Shown here piece after piece: positions 51,912 through 61,527 of a stretch of 64,000 bases of DNA. The DNA is from Bacillota bacterium. Its GTDB lineage: Bacteria > Bacillota > Clostridia > Acetivibrionales > DSM-27016. Positions within the stretch are counted from its first letter, which is position 1; each line of letters opens with the position of its first letter. Both the position numbers and the translations under genes were made by a program. Below the pieces are notes generated by a model. It worked only from the letters and a program-made list of their open reading frames with translations, made no database searches and was not told the origin of the DNA. The stretch covers positions 62,001-126,000 of the forward strand of contig JAEWDM010000035.1 in assembly GCA_023390115.1 (NCBI GenBank). Direction: 5' to 3'.

Positions 51912-53837
51912 TTAAATATCCAAATTAACCGCGTTTTTTGCATAAGCCTGTATAAATTCCTTTCTCGGCTCAACCTTATCTCCCATAAGAGCTGTAAATA
52001 TACCGTCTGCAGCAACGGCATCCTCCAGCTCGACCTTCAGTATTGTTCTGGTTTCAGGATTCATAGTGGTTTGCCAAAGCTGCTCAGGATTCATTTCTCC
52101 AAGACCTTTATATCTCTGTATGTTGCATTCTTCCTTTTTCCAATTTCTTTCCGTTACCTTCTTTTCCAGCTCCTTTTCATTATAAGCATAAAACTCTTCC
52201 TTACCTTTAGCTATTTTAAACAAAGGAGGCTGAGCTATATATATATGATTATTTTCTACCAACGGCCTCATATATCTGAAGAAAAAGGTAAGCAATAAGG
52301 TTCTTATATGAGATCCGTCAACATCTGCATCAGCCATTATAATAACCTTATGATATCTAAGCTTTGAAATATCAAAGTCCTCTCCTACTCCGGAGCCCAG
52401 AGCCGTTATTACGGGAAGAAGCTTTTCATTTCCATAGACCCTGTCAAGCCTGGCTTTTTCGACATTCATCATTTTACCCCATAAAGGAAGTATTGCCTGA
52501 GTTTTTCTTTCCCTCCCCTGCTTGGCGGAACCTCCTGCAGAATCTCCCTCGACTATATATATCTCACACTGAGACGGATCTCTTTCCGAACAATCCGCAA
52601 GCTTTCCAGGTAATGCATTACTCTCCAGTACACTTTTTCTTCTTGTAAGTTCTCTGGCTTTTCTCGCAGCCTCTCTCGCCCTGGCGGCATTTATACTCTT
52701 TTCCAAAATCTTTTTCGCAATTGAAGGATTTTCCTCTAAATAGCTCTCAAGCTTCTCACTTACAACACCTTCTACAAGCCCTCTTATATCGCTATTTCCA
52801 AGCTTAGTTTTTGTCTGCCCCTCAAATTGAGGTTCCGATATTTTCACACTTACAACGGCAGTTAATCCTTCTCTCACATCTTCCCCCGAGAGATTTTTAT
52901 CATTTTCCTTTATTATGTTATATTTTCTGGAATAATCATTTATTACTTTAGTTATCGCCGCCTTAAATCCGGTTAAATGTGTTCCTCCCTCAGTTGTCTC
53001 TATATTATTTGCAAAGCTGTGTATATTTTCTACATATGTCTCACTATATTGCATAGCTATTTCAACATATGATGTATCCTTATTTCCTTCAATATATATA
53101 GGACTTTCATGAACAGCTTCCTTATTTCTGTTCATATACTCAACAAAGGACACAATTCCTCCCTCGTAGTGAAGAGTCTCCGTTATCCTCTCTTGGGGCC
53201 TGTCATCCACCAGCCTTATTTTTATTCCCCTATTTAAAAACGCCGTCTGTCTGAATCTTGTAAGTAATATATCAAAGTCAAAAACAAGTTCTTCAAATAT
53301 CTCAGGATCAGGCTTAAAGGTAGATTTTGTTCCCGTTATGTCTGTATGCCCTACAATCTCAAGTCCCGTTACCGGCTTTCCTCTTTCATATCTTTGCCTG
53401 TATATGTTTCCGTCTCTTGAAACCTCTACTTCCAGATATTCCGACAGTGCGTTTACTACGGAAGCACCTACACCATGCAGGCCCCCCGATACCTTATAAC
53501 CCTTACCCCCAAATTTTCCTCCTGCATGAAGTATTGTATGAACTACTTCAATGGTAGGAATCCCAATCTGAGGGTGTATGCCGACAGGTATTCCCCTTCC
53601 ATTATCTGTATTGGTTATAGAATTATCCTTATTTATCTTTATCTCAATCTCACTGCAATAGCCTGCCAAAGCCTCATCTATGCTATTGTCCATTATCTCA
53701 TATACTAAATGATGCAAACCCCTCAGTGAAGTACTGCCTATATACATTCCAGGTCTTTTTCTGACAGCTTCAAGTCCTTCGAGTACCTGTATCTGGCTCT
53801 CATCATAGGAAGCACTTACCTTTTCATTCTCTTCCAT
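51912..53837 (-). CDS. gyrB: DNA gyrase subunit B
   Basis: This 641-residue GyrB has the ATP-binding GHKL motifs EIMDNSIDEAL, DNGRGIPVGIH and GGLHGVGASVVNALS. The TOPRIM motifs are VEGDSAGGSAKQGR and DADVDGSHI, and the C-terminal signature is GLGEMNPEQLW. With GyrA (not in this window) it introduces negative supercoils. TAGGAGG lies 7-8 nt before the ATG at 53837. A longer frame to 53909 lacks support. Confidence 0.98.
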   Translation of the reverse strand: MEENEKVSASYDESQIQVLEGLEAVRKRPGMYIGSTSLRGLHHLVYEIMDNSIDEALAGYCSEIEIKINKDNSITNTDNGRGIPVGIHPQIGIPTIEVVHTILHAGGKFGGKGYKVSGGLHGVGASVVNALSEYLEVEVSRDGNIYRQRYERGKPVTGLEIVGHTDITGTKSTFKPDPEIFEELVFDFDILLTRFRQTAFLNRGIKIRLVDDRPQERITETLHYEGGIVSFVEYMNRNKEAVHESPIYIEGNKDTSYVEIAMQYSETYVENIHSFANNIETTEGGTHLTGFKAAITKVINDYSRKYNIIKENDKNLSGEDVREGLTAVVSVKISEPQFEGQTKTKLGNSDIRGLVEGVVSEKLESYLEENPSIAKKILEKSINAARAREAARKARELTRRKSVLESNALPGKLADCSERDPSQCEIYIVEGDSAGGSAKQGRERKTQAILPLWGKMMNVEKARLDRVYGNEKLLPVITALGSGVGEDFDISKLRYHKVIIMADADVDGSHIRTLLLTFFFRYMRPLVENNHIYIAQPPLFKIAKGKEEFYAYNEKELEKKVTERNWKKEECNIQRYKGLGEMNPEQLWQTTMNPETRTILKVELEDAVAADGIFTALMGDKVEPRKEFIQAYAKNAVNLDI

Positions 53838-53931
53838 ATATTTCCTCCTAATTATCTCTATTATTATATATGCGGATGATACAATCCTTTTAATATTATC
53901 ATATCCCACTATATTTTCACTATTTTCTATT

Positions 53932-54201
53932 TTAAATGTTCGATATTTCGCTTATATAACCTGCCCTCTTTTGCAGAGTTACCGAAGAAATAGGTGAAAG
54001 ATATATTTTACTTTTCTTATCATTTTCAGTAATTATAAAGGATTTGGGCAAATCCTCCGAAATACTTTGTATAAAACCTTCTTCTTCAGCTACCTTTAGG
54101 AATTCCTTTGTATCTTTAGAAACAGTTGTAGTTTCTATATCAAATATAGCAATTACATTTCTTACAGGTATTACTACATCTCCTCCAATATGTAAAAACA
54201 T
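53932..54201 (-). CDS. remB: RemB-like DUF370 protein
   Basis: This 89-residue small protein of the RemA/RemB (DUF370, YaaB) type has FLHIGGDVVIPVRNVIAIFD and YLSPISSVTLQKR. RemA relatives bind DNA and activate biofilm genes; RemB in its usual place between recF and gyrB is less studied. The location is conserved in Firmicutes. Confidence 0.9.
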   Translation of the reverse strand: MFLHIGGDVVIPVRNVIAIFDIETTTVSKDTKEFLKVAEEEGFIQSISEDLPKSFIITENDKKSKIYLSPISSVTLQKRAGYISEISNI

Positions 54202-54290
54202 ACAGCCCTCCTTAAGCTAATCATATATATTCTAACCCAATTAATGATCCCATGCAAATTTTTACATCATCTGCAAATTGAAAATAAATT

Positions 54291-55403
54291 TTAATACTCA
54301 ATTGAAACATTGCCGGCATTTATATTATACATTATCTTTTTTCTGTCATTTATTTTTCTTAATAAGTCAATATTTGTACAGGTTATAAAGGTCTGGACAT
54401 TCTCCATATTTTTTATCAGGTATTGCTGCCTGATATCATCCAGTTCAGACATAACGTCATCCAGCAGAAGTATAGGAAATTCTCCTGTCTCTTCTCTTAG
54501 TATATCCATTTCAGCCATCTTTACAGAAAGTATTGCCGTCCTTTGCTGTCCCTGAGATCCAAACTGCTTTAGACTCACGTCGTTTAAAAATATATCATAA
54601 TCGTCTCTCTGGATCCCGGTAACTGTCGCAGGCTTTATCATTTCCCTTGCAAAGCTTCTCTCCAATTCCTTTTTAAATGATTTTTCAATATCATAAAATT
54701 CATATGAGCTCGTTTTTACCGCAGAAGCATACTTTATACATAATTTTTCCTTTCCCCCTGCTAACCTATCATGATTTATTTCAACAAACTTATTTAGTCT
54801 GTTTATAAACTCGTGTCTCACCTTCATTATTCTGGCTCCTGTATTTGCAAGCTTGCAGTTCCATATATCCAGAGTATCTGTTAAAGACCTGTTTTTTTGA
54901 ATTTCTTTCAGCAAGGTATTTCTTTGTGCCAGAATTTTTGAATATTGCTGTAGATCATAAAAATATGATGGCCTTAATTGGCTTATAGTAATATCTATAA
55001 ATCTTCTTCTTCCGGAAGGGCCTTCCTTTATTACCAGCAAATCCTCCGGAGAAAATATAATGACATTAAGGTTTCCCATTAAATTTCCTAATTTTTTTAT
55101 AGGTATCTCATTTACCTTTATTTTCTTTTTTTGATCTGACTCATACATTATTTCAATCTGGGAACTGTGATTCTGCTTTTCGTATCTAAGTCTTATATAG
55201 TAAGATTTCTTATCAAATCTTATTAGCTCGGAATCCTTTGAGGTCCTGTGTGATCTGCCCGACGCACATAAAAATATAGACTCCAGAATATTAGTCTTTC
55301 CCTGTGCGTTCTCTCCGTAAATAATATTAAGATCCTTGCAAAAATTTATATCTATTTCCTTATAATTTCTATAATCTACAAGCTTTAAGCTTTCTATATT
55401 CAA
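54291..55403 (-). CDS. recF: DNA replication and repair protein RecF
   Basis: This 370-residue SMC-like ATPase has Walker A YGENAQGKTNILESIF, signature FGSQGQQRTAILSVKMAE and Walker B ILLLDDVMSELD. It loads RecA at gaps with RecO and RecR. It lies in the standard dnaA-dnaN-yaaA-recF order. Confidence 0.97.
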   Translation of the reverse strand: MNIESLKLVDYRNYKEIDINFCKDLNIIYGENAQGKTNILESIFLCASGRSHRTSKDSELIRFDKKSYYIRLRYEKQNHSSQIEIMYESDQKKKIKVNEIPIKKLGNLMGNLNVIIFSPEDLLVIKEGPSGRRRFIDITISQLRPSYFYDLQQYSKILAQRNTLLKEIQKNRSLTDTLDIWNCKLANTGARIMKVRHEFINRLNKFVEINHDRLAGGKEKLCIKYASAVKTSSYEFYDIEKSFKKELERSFAREMIKPATVTGIQRDDYDIFLNDVSLKQFGSQGQQRTAILSVKMAEMDILREETGEFPILLLDDVMSELDDIRQQYLIKNMENVQTFITCTNIDLLRKINDRKKIMYNINAGNVSIEY

Positions 55404-55444
55404 AAATAAACCTCCAAATTATAAAGCAGGCAGTCTTAAGGGTT

Positions 55445-55651
55445 CTAAACTATTATGAATTTATTATTGCCTATTTCTATTACATCTCCCTTTCTGAGCT
55501 TCTTACCTCTTTGCATTTCTACTTTATCATTAACCCGAACAATTCCGTCGCTGATAAAGACTTTTGCATCAGCGCCTGTTTTGGCAATTCCCGCCAACTT
55601 TAAAACTTGATCAAGTTTTATATAATCCGTCGTAATTTCTATTTTCTCCAT
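55445..55651 (-). CDS. yaaA: S4-domain RNA-binding protein YaaA
   Basis: This 68-residue protein consists of a single S4 fold (IKLDQVLKLAGIAKTGADAK, then RGKKLRKGDVIEI). It is conserved between dnaN and recF. RNA binding is inferred from the fold; the target is unknown. Confidence 0.92.
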   Translation of the reverse strand: MEKIEITTDYIKLDQVLKLAGIAKTGADAKVFISDGIVRVNDKVEMQRGKKLRKGDVIEIGNNKFIIV

Positions 55652-55792
55652 TCTTCCTCCTGATTTGCTAATACTCCATGTCTATTATACCATACTTTAA
55701 TCTCTTATGTTTTTTGTTAATATTTCCATTAAAAAAGATAAATTCCCATATAGAATTTATCTTTTCAGAGCTTGACTTATTGTCTTAAAAAG

Positions 55793-56899
55793 TTAATCTT
55801 TTTTCATTCTTATAGGAACTACCAGATATTCATACCTGACATCTTTTTCTTCAGGTCTTATTATGCATGGCCCCATGCTGGTGGTAAAATATATTTCTAT
55901 GAATTCATCTTCAATCACTCTTAAGGCTTCTATAAAGTATCTGGGATTAAATCCAATCTCAAGCTCTTTACCTGCCGTCTCAACCCTAAGTTCCTCTCTC
56001 GAATTTCCTATTTCTGTGCTGGAGGATATTATCATCTTTTCATCAGTGATGCTGAATTTAACGGGATACCTTTTTTCATCGGCGGAAATAAGAGAAGCTC
56101 TCTCTATGCTTAGTAAAAGCTCCTTTGTATTTACACGGATTTTTGTCTCGTGATCAACCGGTATTATTCCCCTGTAATTTAAATATTCACCCTCTAACAG
56201 TCTTGAAACAACTCTGCACCTGCCCATGTCAAACATAACCTGATTGTTTGATATGAATATCGATATCTCTTCATCAACAGGCTGAAGAATCTTTACTATT
56301 TCATTCAATGTCTTTCCGGGGACAACCGTATTGAAATCCCTGTGATCGCTCTCTATTTTATTTTTTCTCAATGCCAGTCTGAAGCCGTCTATAGAAACAA
56401 AGGATATCTCGTTATTTTTACATTCAATGAGACTTCCTGTAAGAATGGGCCTGCTCTCCTCAACACTGACGGCAAATATCGTTTGCTTTATCATATCCCT
56501 TACCAGTTTCTGACTGATTTTAAAAGCATTCTCCCTTTCTATTTCAAGTATTGATGGAAATCCGGAAGACTGTAGTCCTTTTACTTCAAAATATGAATTT
56601 TCACATTCAATTACCACCATATTGTTTTCCTTTACTTCAATCAGTATTTCTGATTCAGGAAGCCTTCTCACTATATCTCCGAACATTTTTGAATTTATAA
56701 CTATCGATCCCGTCTGCTTGATATCCGCATCTACATAACATTCTATGCCTATTTCAAGATCGTTTCCCGTTAACTTAAAGCTATCTCCCGCCTCAAGCAG
56801 AATTCCTTCCAGTATAGGCATAGTGGTTTTTGATGAAACTGCTTTCTGTACTATATTTATCCCTTCAATTAAACTTTCTTTTGAGCATATTAATTTCAT
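55793..56899 (-). CDS. dnaN: DNA polymerase III beta clamp
   Basis: This 368-residue sliding clamp has the usual length and N-terminus (MKLICSKESLIEGINIVQKA) and the C-terminal YEYLVVPIRM hydrophobic-pocket edge. It tethers the replicative polymerase. GGAGG lies 7 nt before the ATG at 56899; a longer frame from 56962 has no support. Confidence 0.97.
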   Translation of the reverse strand: MKLICSKESLIEGINIVQKAVSSKTTMPILEGILLEAGDSFKLTGNDLEIGIECYVDADIKQTGSIVINSKMFGDIVRRLPESEILIEVKENNMVVIECENSYFEVKGLQSSGFPSILEIERENAFKISQKLVRDMIKQTIFAVSVEESRPILTGSLIECKNNEISFVSIDGFRLALRKNKIESDHRDFNTVVPGKTLNEIVKILQPVDEEISIFISNNQVMFDMGRCRVVSRLLEGEYLNYRGIIPVDHETKIRVNTKELLLSIERASLISADEKRYPVKFSITDEKMIISSSTEIGNSREELRVETAGKELEIGFNPRYFIEALRVIEDEFIEIYFTTSMGPCIIRPEEKDVRYEYLVVPIRMKKD

Positions 56900-57041
56900 G
56901 GCTGCACCTCCATAAAGCTTTGTTAAAGCTGAATTGGCCGGATTTTTATAAAACCTGACCATAATGTTTAAATTTGTCTGTGTCTCTTTAATCTAAGAAT
57001 ATAATAATTTTAGTAATAATAGTAGTAAGTGCTGTTGATTC

Positions 57042-57161
57042 TGTGCATAACTCAAATTTTCAGCAGAACAATAATATTTATGCTGTTATTAAAATGTTGA
57101 TTACATTGCTTTATTAATCAACAGCTTTTACATTACTCCAACTTTTATTAAGTTGTCCACA
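57042..57161. other. DnaA boxes in the dnaA-dnaN spacer
   Basis: TGTGCATAA (57042-57050) and TTGTCCACA (57153-57161) each differ from the DnaA box by one base. They may form the second half of a bipartite origin. The 305-bp spacer 56900-57204 contains no gene. Confidence 0.5.
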
Positions 57162-57204
57162 GGATCTTATCACCATATACACAATTTCTGTTAAAAGTAT
57201 AAAT

Positions 57205-58536
57205 TCATTTTCCGATTATGTTACGTCTGAGCTCTTCAACTGCTCTGCGTATTTCAGAGTTTGAATCCATGTCTCCGGATATTTTATCGCAGGCATGCAT
57301 TACAGTAGTATGATCCCTTCCCCCAAACTCATCACCTATTTTAGGGAGAGACATTTCTGTCAGTTCTCTGCAAAGATACATTGCTATCTGTCTTGGAAAT
57401 GAAATTTCCCTGTTCCTTTTTTTGGATTTAAATTCATCAGGCTTCAAGTCATAATACCTGGCTACTGCGCTTTGAATAACCTCGATATTTATTATTCTGG
57501 CTTTTGACATATTTAATATATCTTTTAGGGCCTCCGCGGCAAGCTCTATATTGATTTCATTCTCCGTAAGGGATGAATAGGCTATTATTCTGTTTAAGGC
57601 CCCCTCCAGTTCTCTGATATTTGAAGCTATTTTATCGGCAATAAAAACCATCACATCGTTAGGCACATCCAGCTTTTCAAGCTGAGCCTTCTTTCTGAGT
57701 ATCGCTATTCGGGTTTCTAAGTCGGGTGCCTGAATATCTGCGATAAGTCCCCACTCGAACCTTGAACGAAGCCTGTCCTCAAGAGTAGTAATCTCCTTTG
57801 GAGGCTTATCGCTTGATATAATTATTTGCTTATTGGCTTCATAAAGGGCATTGAAGGTGTGAAAAAATTCCTCCTGGGTTCTTTCCTTACCGCATATAAA
57901 TTGAATATCATCTATAAGCAAAATGTCTATATTTCTGTATTTTGATCGAAATTCTTCATTTCTTCCATCCTTTATTGCATTTATAAGCTCGTTAGTAAAT
58001 TTCTCTGAGGAAACATATAAAACTTTCATTGAAGAATTCTGGTTAAGCACATAATGGCCTATGGCATGCATGAGATGAGTTTTTCCAAGCCCAACTCCCC
58101 CATATATAAAAAGAGGGTTGTAGGTATGTGCCGGAGATTCCGCAACGGCTACTGAAGCTGCGTGAGCCAGCCTGTTTCCATTTCCTATTACAAAGGTATC
58201 AAAGGTATATTTAGGATTGAGTATGGATGCCGACTGATCCTCATTTGTACCGTTTTCTCCTTGATTGTTATATTTTGAATTCTCTTGCGAGGGTATTACT
58301 ATATTTATATTGTATTCCTTTGAGGTAACCTGTCTTATTGCGTTCTTTATCAATGAAGAATATCTTGAATCAAGTATACCCTTGTTAAACTCAGCGGGAA
58401 CACCGAGATTTATCGTATTTGAAGCTAATGATAAAGGCTCGATTGTCTTTATCCATGTATTAAAGCTTATCTCAGTAAGCTCGGTTTTCAAAAGATTCAT
58501 TGTCCTTTGCCATATTTCTGATAATTGTGCACTCAT
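57205..58536 (-). CDS. dnaA: Chromosomal replication initiator DnaA
   Basis: This 443-residue initiator has the N-terminal helicase-loader domain I (about 1-80), a linker, and the AAA+ domain with Walker A GGVGLGKTHL and Walker B ILLIDDIQFI. The C-terminal DNA-binding domain has the signature GGRDHTTVMHACDKI. It opens oriC by binding DnaA boxes. AGGAAG precedes the ATG. It is divergent from rpmH. Confidence 0.98.
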   Translation of the reverse strand: MSAQLSEIWQRTMNLLKTELTEISFNTWIKTIEPLSLASNTINLGVPAEFNKGILDSRYSSLIKNAIRQVTSKEYNINIVIPSQENSKYNNQGENGTNEDQSASILNPKYTFDTFVIGNGNRLAHAASVAVAESPAHTYNPLFIYGGVGLGKTHLMHAIGHYVLNQNSSMKVLYVSSEKFTNELINAIKDGRNEEFRSKYRNIDILLIDDIQFICGKERTQEEFFHTFNALYEANKQIIISSDKPPKEITTLEDRLRSRFEWGLIADIQAPDLETRIAILRKKAQLEKLDVPNDVMVFIADKIASNIRELEGALNRIIAYSSLTENEINIELAAEALKDILNMSKARIINIEVIQSAVARYYDLKPDEFKSKKRNREISFPRQIAMYLCRELTEMSLPKIGDEFGGRDHTTVMHACDKISGDMDSNSEIRRAVEELRRNIIGK

Positions 58537-58687
58537 ACAACTTCCTCCAAGCCATTGAAAGTAACGGTAAAACCTTTATATACAATAATTGTTGACACAT
58601 ATACTGTATAATAAAGCCCATAACATGGGCCAATAAAAAATATAATTAAAATTTTAGACCATCTTTTTAAACGAATACCAAAAAAAA

Positions 58688-58875
58688 TTATTCACAATAT
58701 GCTCTGTGAATTATTTTTTTAAATGTGGATATTTTTTCTGCTTATCAACAGCTTTTACTCAAAAAAAGATGAAGTTATCAACAAGTATTAATAATATATC
58801 AGACTTTTATTCAATATTCAATATAAAAAAATAAAGATATCCACAAAAAAAATTTTTTTTTTGTACTTATCCACA
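58688..58875. other. oriC: Probable oriC DnaA-box cluster
   Basis: The 479-bp dnaA-rpmH spacer (58537-59015) carries a cluster of DnaA boxes. The exact TTATCCACA is at 58867-58875. One-mismatch boxes are at 58688 (TTATTCACA), 58724 (TGTGGATAT), 58742 and 58775 (TTATCAACA), and 58837 (ATATCCACA). A two-mismatch site is at 58705. AT-rich tracts lie between and beside them, suitable for unwinding. The position between divergent dnaA and rpmH is the standard Firmicutes origin. Confidence 0.85.
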
Positions 58876-58885
58876 AAAGACTTTC

Positions 58886-58915
58886 TTGACAGCAATTAAT
58901 GTTTTAATATATAAT
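58886..58915 (+). promoter_or_regulatory. rpmH promoter
   Basis: A consensus TTGACA (58886-58891) and perfect TATAAT (58910-58915) with an 18-bp spacer lie 11 bp after the exact DnaA box and about 100 bp before rpmH. Confidence 0.85.
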
Positions 58916-59015
58916 TAGTCCGGTGTCTTAAAATACAGATATTTTTTATTGCAAGAAATAATTAATTTATAAAGAATATGCTTATAATAAAGGAATAGGA
59001 CGGGGGTGTATACCA

Positions 59016-59150
59016 GTGTTAAGAACATACCAACCTAAAAATAGACAAAGGAAAAAAGAGCACGGTTTTAGGAAGAGAATGAAAACTTCTAACGGCAAAA
59101 AGGTATTGCTGAGACGTAGGTTAAAGGGCAGAAAAGTGCTTTCAGCATAA
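59016..59150 (+). CDS. rpmH: Ribosomal protein bL34
   Basis: This 44-residue basic protein is typical L34 (RTYQPKNRQRKKEHGFRKRM, then KVLLRRRLKGRKVLSA). It starts at GTG with a GGGGG-containing ribosome site about 8 nt upstream. It opens the rightward origin operon. Confidence 0.97.
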   Translation: MLRTYQPKNRQRKKEHGFRKRMKTSNGKKVLLRRRLKGRKVLSA

Positions 59151-59170
59151 GACCGCACAAGTGTGGTCTT
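59149..59170 (+). terminator. Terminator or attenuator between rpmH and rnpA
   Basis: AAGACCGCAC and GTGTGGTCTT form a 10-bp stem with one wobble and a 2-nt loop, starting at the rpmH stop codon. It is followed by TTTCTTT. It would reduce rnpA expression relative to rpmH. Confidence 0.75.
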
Positions 59171-59254
59171 TTTCTTTAATATTAAATATTACCTTTGCCT
59201 TTTAAAGTCTTCTTTTCCGTGGATATAGTATTTAACGGAAGGGTATCTTCAACT

Positions 59255-59620
59255 ATGAAAAGAACTGTTTCAATCAGAAAGAATTATGAATTTTTAAGGA
59301 TATATAAAAAAGGGAAATTTTATGTAGGGAAATTTATAATTCTTTATGTTTTCAATAACAATACGTGCATGAACCGTATAGGAATTACTGCAAGTAAGAA
59401 GGTAGGAAAAAGCGTAAGGAGAAACAGGATTAGAAGATTGATAAGGGAGAATTATAGAGCGTATGAGGATTATCTAAAGGAAGGCTTTGATTTTGTTTTT
59501 GTTGCCAGAAATAATGAGATAATGCCTGCGTTTTCAGATATAAAGAAGGAAATGAAGTTTCTTTTTAAAAGATTAGGTGTGTTTAACCAGGAGAAGTGGG
59601 AATGCTCAAGGATATTGTGA
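59255..59620 (+). CDS. rnpA: Ribonuclease P protein component
   Basis: This 121-residue basic protein carries the RNR motif (KKVGKSVRRNRIRRLIRENY) that binds the RNase P RNA and pre-tRNA leader. It assists 5-prime tRNA maturation. GGAAGGG lies about 11 nt before the ATG at 59255; a longer frame from 59195 is unlikely. Confidence 0.95.
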   Translation: MKRTVSIRKNYEFLRIYKKGKFYVGKFIILYVFNNNTCMNRIGITASKKVGKSVRRNRIRRLIRENYRAYEDYLKEGFDFVFVARNNEIMPAFSDIKKEMKFLFKRLGVFNQEKWECSRIL

Positions 59621-59814
59621 TTCTTTTAATAAGATTTTATCAAAAATTTATATCTCCCTTAAAGAGGCCAAGCTGTAGATTTTATCCTACATGCTCCCAA
59701 TATGCGGTAGATGCCGTACGAAAGTACGGTGCTTTAAAGGGAATTGTCATGGCTGCAAAAAGGATAGCTAAGTGCCATCCTTTTAACCCCGGAGGTTATG
59801 ATCCGGTGAAATAG
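59602..59814 (+). CDS. yidD: Membrane protein insertion efficiency factor YidD
   Basis: This 70-residue protein has the hallmark SCRFYPTCSQYAVDAV and CHPFNPGGYDPV. It aids YidC-dependent insertion. It overlaps the rnpA end by 19 nt, and AGGAG lies 8 nt before the ATG. Confidence 0.95.
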   Translation: MLKDIVILLIRFYQKFISPLKRPSCRFYPTCSQYAVDAVRKYGALKGIVMAAKRIAKCHPFNPGGYDPVK

Positions 59815-59870
59815 ATAATGTATCCCTTTCGTTGTAAAAAGTTTTTGATGTAAAGAAAAGGAGCTGTTCA

Positions 59871-60764
59871 ATGAATATACTTGACCCTATAGCAAAACCG
59901 TTGGGGCAATTTTTATACTTCATATATAATAATCTTGCCTTTCATAACTATGGCTTTGCCATAATTATTTTTACTGTTATTATAAGATTACTGATACTTC
60001 CTCTTACTGTTAAGCAATATAAGTCTTCGGCGAGAATGCAGGAGCTTCAGCCCCAGATTGCGGAGATACAGAAAAGGTATAAAAACGATAAGGAAAAGAT
60101 GCAGCAGGAAATGATGAAATTTTATCAGGACAATAAATATAATCCTGCCGGCGGTTGCTTGCCTGTGCTTATTCAAATGCCGATACTGTTTTCTCTATGG
60201 TATGTAATAACAAAGCCTTTTACTTATATGCTCAAAATGACTCATGAACAGATATATGGCCTTGTTGAAAGCGGAAAAACCATAAAAAACGGGCTTGTGC
60301 AGATATTTAATGTGAACGCTACGGGTTATCCCGAAATAGATATTATTAAAAAATTTACTGTGGATAAGGTAGGAGATTTCATAGGCTCCGATTTATCTAA
60401 TAAAATACTGGACTTAAAGGACGGTATGTATTTCCTGGGATTAAACTTGGGAGATGTTCCAAGCTATCATATTCAATTTACATGGGAGAGCATAGGACTG
60501 GTATTAATTGCGCTGTTAGCTACCGCGACTACCTTCCTTTCAGTTAAGATCTCCATGCCCAAAGCAACACAGAATTCAAATCCTCAAATGGGAGGAATGC
60601 AGAATACAATGATGTATATTGCGCCCGTAATGACATTAATATTCTCATTTCAGTTCCCTGCAGGCTTGGGAGTATATTGGACAATGGGATATATAATACA
60701 GATTCTCCAGCAATTATACATTAACAAGCATGTTTTGAAGAAAAAGGAGGTTGTGAGCAAGTAA
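59871..60764 (+). CDS. yidC: Membrane insertase YidC
   Basis: This 297-residue clostridial YidC has five spans, with the conserved Arg in the groove (TVIIRLLILPLTVKQ). A coiled hairpin (about 55-85) follows, and the later spans include MYIAPVMTLIFSFQFPAGLG. It inserts membrane proteins with or without SecYEG. No lipobox is present, as usual in clostridia. An AAAGGAG site precedes the ATG. Confidence 0.95.
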   Translation: MNILDPIAKPLGQFLYFIYNNLAFHNYGFAIIIFTVIIRLLILPLTVKQYKSSARMQELQPQIAEIQKRYKNDKEKMQQEMMKFYQDNKYNPAGGCLPVLIQMPILFSLWYVITKPFTYMLKMTHEQIYGLVESGKTIKNGLVQIFNVNATGYPEIDIIKKFTVDKVGDFIGSDLSNKILDLKDGMYFLGLNLGDVPSYHIQFTWESIGLVLIALLATATTFLSVKISMPKATQNSNPQMGGMQNTMMYIAPVMTLIFSFQFPAGLGVYWTMGYIIQILQQLYINKHVLKKKEVVSK

Positions 60765-61385
60765 ATGGGGTATAGTATTGAAAAAACTGCAAAAACAGTT
60801 CAGGAGGCAATATCGGCCGCCCTTGAAGAATTAAAAACAGCACGGGAAGATGTCGAGGTAGAAATAATTGATGAAGGAAATAAGGGCATATTCGGCTTAA
60901 TCGGAAATAAAATGGCTAAGATCCGTGTAACAGTAAAAGAATTTCCTGCAGAGATTGCCAAAAGCTTTTTAATGGATATATTCGATAAGATGGGAGTAAA
61001 TGCTGAAGTAGAGCATGAAGAGAATGAAGATTGCCTGACTTTAAATATTAAAGGCAAGGATATAGGGATTTTAATAGGAAGGCGGGGAGAGACCTTAGAT
61101 GCCCTCCAATATCTTGCAAGTCTTGTTATAAACAAGGGCAAGGATGATTATAAAAGAGTGGTAGTGGATATTGAGAATTACAGGCAAAAGAGGGAGCAAA
61201 CGCTTATAAAGCTTGCGGACAGGTTGGCCCAAAGGGTTATCAAGTACAAAAAAAGTGTTACTCTTGAGCCCATGAACCCTTACGAAAGAAGAATAATACA
61301 TGCATCCTTGCAGGATAATAAGTATATTGAAACATATAGCGTAGGCGATGAGCCTAACAGAAAAGTGGTAATAAAATTAAAGTAA
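60765..61385 (+). CDS. jag: RNA-binding protein Jag (KhpB)
   Basis: This 206-residue protein has an N-terminal Jag domain (about 1-50), a KH domain with GILIGRRGETLDALQYLASL and a C-terminal R3H domain (NPYERRIIHASLQD). It binds RNA with KhpA and affects cell shape and division genes. Its ATG directly follows the yidC stop; GGAGG lies in the end of yidC. Confidence 0.95.
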   Translation: MGYSIEKTAKTVQEAISAALEELKTAREDVEVEIIDEGNKGIFGLIGNKMAKIRVTVKEFPAEIAKSFLMDIFDKMGVNAEVEHEENEDCLTLNIKGKDIGILIGRRGETLDALQYLASLVINKGKDDYKRVVVDIENYRQKREQTLIKLADRLAQRVIKYKKSVTLEPMNPYERRIIHASLQDNKYIETYSVGDEPNRKVVIKLK

Positions 61386-61527
61386 GAGATTAAAAGCAGA
61401 AATTTAGGAATGGATAGTTTTAAAATCAGTTGTTATTCTGTATTTATTACAATTGATTATACAACTGTCCATTTTATTTATTATAATTAATTTTTATTTC
61501 CCAAAATACTTGGGGGAGGGTAAGAGA